A DNA stretch of 64,000 nucleotides from contig JACKBQ010000001.1 of NCBI GenBank assembly GCA_020634455.1, positions 4,154,001 through 4,218,000 on the forward strand, in the 5' to 3' direction. Shown piece after piece: positions 59,621 to 64,000 of the stretch (positions are counted from its first letter, which is position 1; the number at the start of each line of letters is the position of its first letter). Made by a program: the position numbers and the translations under genes. This stretch comes from Ardenticatenaceae bacterium. Lineage in GTDB: Bacteria; Chloroflexota; Anaerolineae; Promineifilales; Promineifilaceae. The notes beneath the pieces are model-generated. The model was not told the DNA's origin and made no database searches. It saw only the letters and a list, made by a program, of their open reading frames with translations.

Positions 59621-60928
59621 ATGACGAATTTTTTCACTTTAATGCAAAATCGCCGCCGTCGCGGTGTCGCCTTTCTCATGCTCATCATTGCGATTGGCGT
59701 GGTGCTGTACAGTGTGGTGCAGGTAGAGGCAGATGGCCCTGGTGTCGTACCCAGTACAGGTATGATTTGTACAGAAAATGCTACCTCTACATTTACGCTA
59801 ACGGCTAAAGAAGGCTACATCAATCTGACCGATGGCAATGTGGTTTATATGTGGAGCTACGCCGATGGCCAGGATGACTTTCAGTATCCTGGCCCCATCT
59901 TGTGCGTAAACGAAGGAGATACGGTCACCATTGTGTTGCACAACGAACTGCCAGAAGATACATCAATTGTTTTCCCTGGGCAGATGGATGTGTTGGCCAA
60001 TGGTGTGCCGATTGAGCCACAGTTTAATGGCGCTGGCGAACTGGTTTCTATGGCCAATATAGCAACGGCCGTTGGCGGCAGTGTTACGTATGAGTTTGTG
60101 GCTGAAGAGCCAGGCACGTACGTTTACCAAAGCGGCACCAACCCCGGTGTGCAAACGCAGATGGGTTTGTTTGGCGGTCTGGTTATTCGCCCGGCGCTTG
60201 GCCCAGATTATGCGTACAACAATCCGGACACCAAGTTTAATCCTGACACTGAATACATCATGATGCTGTCCGAAATTGACCCCTTGATGCACCAGGCAAT
60301 TGAGCGGGGCGAGACGTTTAACATGGCGGATTACAATGCACGGTACTTTTTGATAAACGGCCGTACCTTCCCCGATACAATCGCACCCAACAATGCGTCC
60401 TGGCTGCCAGCACAGCCGTACAGCTCGTTGGCCTATATTCATCCGTATGATGAAATTGCCAACCCGGATCCGGCCATTGACCGCTTTATTGGCATGGGTG
60501 TAGAGGGTTATCCCTTCCATCCCCATGCATTTAATGCGCGGGTTGTGGCTCGGGACGGCCGTGTGGTTGAAGGCCCCAATGGCGAAAATATGGCAGAAGA
60601 ACGATTCTCTATCCCAGTGAATCCGGGCCAAACGGCAGACTCACTCTTTGAGTGGACCGATATTTATGGTTGGGACGGCCAGGGTAGCCCACTGCCTGTC
60701 GAACTGCCGTCGGATCAGAATATGCCTGCTGGTTTGTTCTACGGCAGTCCGTTCCTGGGCAATCAGGACACAGTGCCGGTAGGGGTTCATTCTGTTAATC
60801 AATGTGGTGAGTTCTATCACATCGCTCACAACCATGCGTTGCAGCAAATTACTGGTTGGGGTGTGGTGCTGGTAGGGCAGGTAACTTTTACCCGCATAGA
60901 CCCGCCACTGCCGAATAACTGCCAATAG
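59621..60928 (+). CDS. Multicopper oxidase-like subunit with complementary histidines
   Basis: 435 residues. A basic N-terminus (NRRRRG) and one hydrophobic segment (about 14-32) form a signal peptide or anchor. Two cupredoxin-like domains follow. The first lacks copper ligands: positions equivalent to HWHG and HCH read SIVFPGQMDV and TYVYQSGT. The second has GYPFHPHAF (H300, H302, with Tyr297 where the type-1 His would be) and FYHIAHNHAL (H403, H405, with Asn404 where the type-1 Cys would be, plus H400). So it keeps four trinuclear-type histidines and has lost type-1 copper, the mirror image of the preceding protein. The start at 59621 gives nine bases from AAGGAG; an ATG six bases earlier is the alternative. 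Confidence 0.82.
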   Translation: MTNFFTLMQNRRRRGVAFLMLIIAIGVVLYSVVQVEADGPGVVPSTGMICTENATSTFTLTAKEGYINLTDGNVVYMWSYADGQDDFQYPGPILCVNEGDTVTIVLHNELPEDTSIVFPGQMDVLANGVPIEPQFNGAGELVSMANIATAVGGSVTYEFVAEEPGTYVYQSGTNPGVQTQMGLFGGLVIRPALGPDYAYNNPDTKFNPDTEYIMMLSEIDPLMHQAIERGETFNMADYNARYFLINGRTFPDTIAPNNASWLPAQPYSSLAYIHPYDEIANPDPAIDRFIGMGVEGYPFHPHAFNARVVARDGRVVEGPNGENMAEERFSIPVNPGQTADSLFEWTDIYGWDGQGSPLPVELPSDQNMPAGLFYGSPFLGNQDTVPVGVHSVNQCGEFYHIAHNHALQQITGWGVVLVGQVTFTRIDPPLPNNCQ

Positions 60929-60954
60929 GCAGTCAGCCTACAAGGAGATAGCTA

Positions 60955-63900
60955 ATGAAGTTACACACTAAAAAACACCCCCTGCTCCTGGCTGTCGTTT
61001 TGGCCGTGCTGGCAGTTGCGGGCTTAATCCGCACCTTTAGCGCAACCGCGTCACCAGCCCGCCAGCCCCTGGCCATGCCAGTAGCCGACGTGCTGCCAGC
61101 CTTTACCTGTCTGGAAGATGTGCCTGGCGAGCGTACTTGTGAAGTATGGGCACGCGAAGGCAGCCTGGACTTGCCGGACGGCGGCACGGCTCCCATTTGG
61201 GGCTTTGCCAACCGCCTGCCAGACCCGGCTTCATTCCCTGGCCCGGCTTTAATTGTGAACCAAGGCGACATCGTGAACGTTGTCTTCCACAACGAAATCC
61301 CTGGTGAGAACATCTCTCTGGCTTTTACGGGCCAAGAGCTGTACCCAGACCTGACTGGTATTGCTGCTGGCGAGACGGTTACTTATACGTTTACGGCCGT
61401 TTCCCCCGGAACCTTCAAATACGAAGCAGGCCTTACACCCAACGGCGCACGCCAGGTAGCCATGGGGCTTGGCGGTGGGCTGATTGTACGCCCCGCCACG
61501 CCTAACCAGGCCTACGACATCGCCGCCTCTGCATACAATGATGAAGCCCTGCTCGTCTTCAACGAGCTGGACCCGGCCTTCAACGCCGACCCCAACGGCT
61601 TTAGCATGACCGATTACACCCCGGCCTACTGGTTCATTAACGGCAAGGCATACTCACAAACCGAGAAAATTCTCACCGCGCCGGGCAACAACCTTTTGCT
61701 CCGCACCGTAAACCTGGGTTTGCAAGAGCACTCTCTGGGCGTGTTAGGCATGTACCAAACGATGCTGGCCGTAGACGGTTCCCTGAAACCGTACACCACA
61801 GAAATGGTTGCCTACACCCTCGGCGCTGGCGAAACCTTCGATAGTATCGTCACCATTCCGGCCGATGCCATCGAGAACCAAAGCTTTGCCGTCTACAACA
61901 CGGGTACGCAGCAGCTTTACAACAACGGCGATACCAGTAGCATCGGTGGTATCTTCACATTCATCGAGGTAAGCGGCGGCGCAGCAGCCCCGGCAGGTGG
62001 TCCATTGGCCACTGGTTTAGCCGTATCGCCAAATCCCACCTCTGGCAATGTGGACGTAACGCTCGACGCTTTTCTGGATACAACCGCAACCAGCGGCTTG
62101 GATATTGTTGCCTGGGAATACTTCCTGAATGATTTAGGCGACCCCGGCACCGGTATCTCCGCAACGTTGGCGGCGGGAACCAGCATTAGCGTAACTGCCT
62201 CCATCCCCACCAGCACCTTGTCCACCCTGCCCGCAGGCGACGTATCTATTTACGTGCGCGGCCAGGATAGCAGCGGCACCTGGGGACCGGTCAACAGTAC
62301 CATTTTGGATTTGGTTGTAGATGGCCCAGTCATCACCAGCTTGTATCTGGTAAACAACCCATCCAATGGCACCAAAAACGTAGGCATTCAGGCAACAGCA
62401 GACGAAACGCCATCTGGCAATATCAACGTTGTGGCCGCCGAATACTTCATTGATGCGGTGACTGATCCTGGCACCGGCATTACCATGACGTTGAATGCAG
62501 AAGCGCCAATTGTGAGCTTGAACGCGACGATAGACGCAACCACCATCGCTGGTTTGTCGCATGGTACACATGTGGTTTATGTACGGGCGTTGGATGCTTT
62601 GGGCAACTGGGGTGCTGTGGAGCCTGTAGACCTGAACGTAGATATGGTTGGCCCCACCTCTGTGGGTGTTGGTCTAACCCCCAACCCGTCCAACGGTACC
62701 AAGGCTGTCAACTCCGCTTCTAACGGTATTCGCCTGGAGATTGATTCCAGCGACCCATCGTTGATTGCAGAGGCCGAAGGGTTTATTGATTACGTAGACA
62801 GTGCAACCAACCCGGATGGCTCTGGCTTCCCGCTGTTGGCCAAAGATGCTCTGTACAACGGTGCGCTGGAACGCTCCTACTTTGACATTCCGCTGTCCAC
62901 CATTCGCCAACTGTCTGAAGGTTCGCATGAAATCAGCTTCCATGCCCGCGACATGGCTGGCAACTGGGGTGACATTGCTTCCTTGACGTTAGTGGTAGAC
63001 ATGACCGGTCCGGAAGTTAGCAATGTTGTCGCCGACCCGAACCCGACGCCAGGCGGCCGTATGCAAATCATCACCCTCACGGCTGATGTAGCAGACATGC
63101 TCGGTGGTACGAATATTACCCGCGTGGAATGGTTTGTGGATACAGACCCCGGTTTTGGCAATGGGTTCCCCATGCTGGCTCAAGATGGCTTATTCGACAG
63201 CAGTGCTGAAGCTGTGATCAGTGAGTTGAATGTGAGCTCCTGGTTCTCTGGCGACTATACGCTCTATGTGCGGGCACAGGATGCGGCCGGCAACTGGGGC
63301 GAGGTTGGCAGCGTGGTTCTCACTGTGAACGGCCGTCCGAACCCGTTCCTGGTAGATAACTTTGAAACCGGTAACCTGGCTGCCTGGCAAGCTGTGGTTG
63401 GCGACATGGCTATTTCAGAAATGGCCGCTATGGATGGAACCATGGGTGTTACGGCCGACTTGAACAGCGGTGCTCCGGCTTACCTGGTTGATACTTCACC
63501 TACCTCTGGATTGGGATGTTTCACCACTTCCTTCTCCTACCGTAGCCAAAGCCTGGATACCAAGCAGGAAGAGGTAGACATCTACCAGGCTAAAGATGCA
63601 TATGGTTACGCCATCTTCGGTATTACGCTGGAGCAGGGGCCGCAAGGGCATGAAATTAATGCCTGGGCTTTGCAATATGGCGTACGTGTTGAAGGTGAAG
63701 GCATTCATCTGAAAAACGGCCTGGCTCGACATGACATTGCACTAGAATGGAATGTGGAAGATGGCACGCTGGACTTGCTCCTGGATGGCGAAGTGGTGAA
63801 TACGCTCACTGATCTGGAAATTGTGGATATGGAGTTTGAAGAAGTATGGCTCGGCCCAGCAAGCGGCGTGAACAGCGCTTCTCGCGGCTTGATGCAGTTC

Positions 63901-63966
63901 GATAACTACGCATCTGCTCCATGTGGCAATACCATCTTTATGCCTTTGATTTTCAACGGCCAATAA
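60955..63966 (+). CDS. Ligand-less multicopper oxidase-like domains fused to Ig-like repeats
   Basis: A 1003-residue exported protein with a signal peptide (about 1-33). Residues about 45-345 align with the two-domain build of the two preceding proteins (FPGPALIVNQGDIVNVVFHNE; PGTFKYEAG; GLQEHSLGVLGMYQTM), but none of the copper motifs remain. Four tandem Ig-like repeats follow (about 360-795), each ending in a D-GNWG-V or similar strand such as YVRALDALGNWGAV and YVRAQDAAGNWGEV. A jelly-roll-like domain (about 800-990) opens with DNFETGNLAAWQ. The C-terminus NTIFMPLIFNGQ resembles that of the beta-helix protein. AAGGAG precedes the ATG. A structural subunit anchoring the oxidase pair is plausible. 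A further ATG at 63989 may open another gene beyond the window. Confidence 0.85.
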   Translation: MKLHTKKHPLLLAVVLAVLAVAGLIRTFSATASPARQPLAMPVADVLPAFTCLEDVPGERTCEVWAREGSLDLPDGGTAPIWGFANRLPDPASFPGPALIVNQGDIVNVVFHNEIPGENISLAFTGQELYPDLTGIAAGETVTYTFTAVSPGTFKYEAGLTPNGARQVAMGLGGGLIVRPATPNQAYDIAASAYNDEALLVFNELDPAFNADPNGFSMTDYTPAYWFINGKAYSQTEKILTAPGNNLLLRTVNLGLQEHSLGVLGMYQTMLAVDGSLKPYTTEMVAYTLGAGETFDSIVTIPADAIENQSFAVYNTGTQQLYNNGDTSSIGGIFTFIEVSGGAAAPAGGPLATGLAVSPNPTSGNVDVTLDAFLDTTATSGLDIVAWEYFLNDLGDPGTGISATLAAGTSISVTASIPTSTLSTLPAGDVSIYVRGQDSSGTWGPVNSTILDLVVDGPVITSLYLVNNPSNGTKNVGIQATADETPSGNINVVAAEYFIDAVTDPGTGITMTLNAEAPIVSLNATIDATTIAGLSHGTHVVYVRALDALGNWGAVEPVDLNVDMVGPTSVGVGLTPNPSNGTKAVNSASNGIRLEIDSSDPSLIAEAEGFIDYVDSATNPDGSGFPLLAKDALYNGALERSYFDIPLSTIRQLSEGSHEISFHARDMAGNWGDIASLTLVVDMTGPEVSNVVADPNPTPGGRMQIITLTADVADMLGGTNITRVEWFVDTDPGFGNGFPMLAQDGLFDSSAEAVISELNVSSWFSGDYTLYVRAQDAAGNWGEVGSVVLTVNGRPNPFLVDNFETGNLAAWQAVVGDMAISEMAAMDGTMGVTADLNSGAPAYLVDTSPTSGLGCFTTSFSYRSQSLDTKQEEVDIYQAKDAYGYAIFGITLEQGPQGHEINAWALQYGVRVEGEGIHLKNGLARHDIALEWNVEDGTLDLLLDGEVVNTLTDLEIVDMEFEEVWLGPASGVNSASRGLMQFDNYASAPCGNTIFMPLIFNGQ

Positions 63967-64000
63967 CTTAATTCCAACAGTAAGAGGTATGGATCATACT

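Larger units (their letters stand above)
19..63336. repeat. Dispersed highly iterated palindrome ACGGCCGT
   Basis: The 8-bp palindrome ACGGCCGT, most often extended to AACGGCCGTT or GAAACGGCCGTTTC, was found about 90 times by hand; random sequence of this composition should give about one. Examples begin near 53, 1091, 2948, 6609, 9042, 14081, 16051, 23703, 26351, 41356, 45476, 50253 and 60358. Copies lie both inside genes and between them. Inside genes they are read as Thr-Ala-Val, Asn-Gly-Arg or Arg-Pro according to frame, so protein selection does not explain them. Near misses (ACGGCCGA, GCGGCCGT) add perhaps fifteen more. The longest gap is about 36,822-40,865. The abundance resembles cyanobacterial HIP1 (GCGATCGC), but the sequence differs. 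Function is unknown. Confidence 0.9.

Noticed and set aside
1..64000. tRNA or rRNA genes
   Set aside because: No TTCGA/GGTTC-type arm with a matching cloverleaf or rRNA core sequence was recognised, though a covariance-model scan was not possible.

Overview
The window looks like chromosomal DNA from a Chloroflexota bacterium, probably Anaerolineae-like. This is inference: the support is a 1315-residue SecA with a large insertion, very large multi-GAF sensor kinases, Ser/Thr kinases with Thr/Pro-rich stalks and WD40 propellers, and secreted proteins ending in MPLIF. No rRNA or tRNA gene was recognised. Most genes are of medium GC. Two blocks (about 24.24-25.66 kb and 36.97-38.9 kb) are clearly AT-rich and look acquired. 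The palindrome ACGGCCGT occurs about 90 times (hand count) where about one is expected. It behaves like a highly iterated palindrome, similar in kind to cyanobacterial HIP1 but with a different sequence, and is absent from the AT-rich blocks.

Layout. 0-16 kb: housekeeping and signalling genes (tail of a probable MeaB-type GTPase, prs, secA, a soluble six-GAF histidine kinase, add, mutM with a small unknown gene, a P-loop kinase overlapping a lipid kinase, a polytopic membrane protein). 16-24 kb: threonine aldolase, a Ser/Thr kinase with an external sensor, a DinB-like protein, a YfhO-like membrane protein and an HD hydrolase. 24.2-25.7 kb: an AT-rich pair, a membrane-anchored GIY-YIG-like protein and a one-TM partner. 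25.8-36.7 kb (minus strand): a heterotetrameric sarcosine oxidase locus soxA-soxG-soxB, then two Ser/Thr kinases with external double WD40 propellers, then soxD. 37-41.2 kb: an accessory island with an effector-associated-domain (EAD1-like) protein, a zinc-ribbon membrane protein, an IS630-type element with a split transposase, a frameshifted ACT-domain pseudogene and eight tandem 41-bp repeats. 41.6-47.8 kb: an MFS transporter, a terpenoid-cyclase-like toroid protein, and an XRE/NB-ARC/TPR regulator divergent from a lipoprotein. 48-52.8 kb: a membrane histidine kinase with two response regulators. 53-64 kb: a secreted-protein cluster of a 1746-residue beta-helix surface protein and three consecutive multicopper-oxidase-like proteins.

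The most interesting candidate system is that last cluster. The first oxidase-like protein carries a complete type-1 copper site and four trinuclear-centre histidines. The second has lost the type-1 residues but carries four histidines in the complementary positions. The third has none and is fused to Ig-like repeats. Together they hold exactly one full set of multicopper-oxidase ligands. This suggests a heteromeric oxidase built from three two-domain subunits, like a ceruloplasmin cut into separate genes. The two-component genes immediately upstream may control it.
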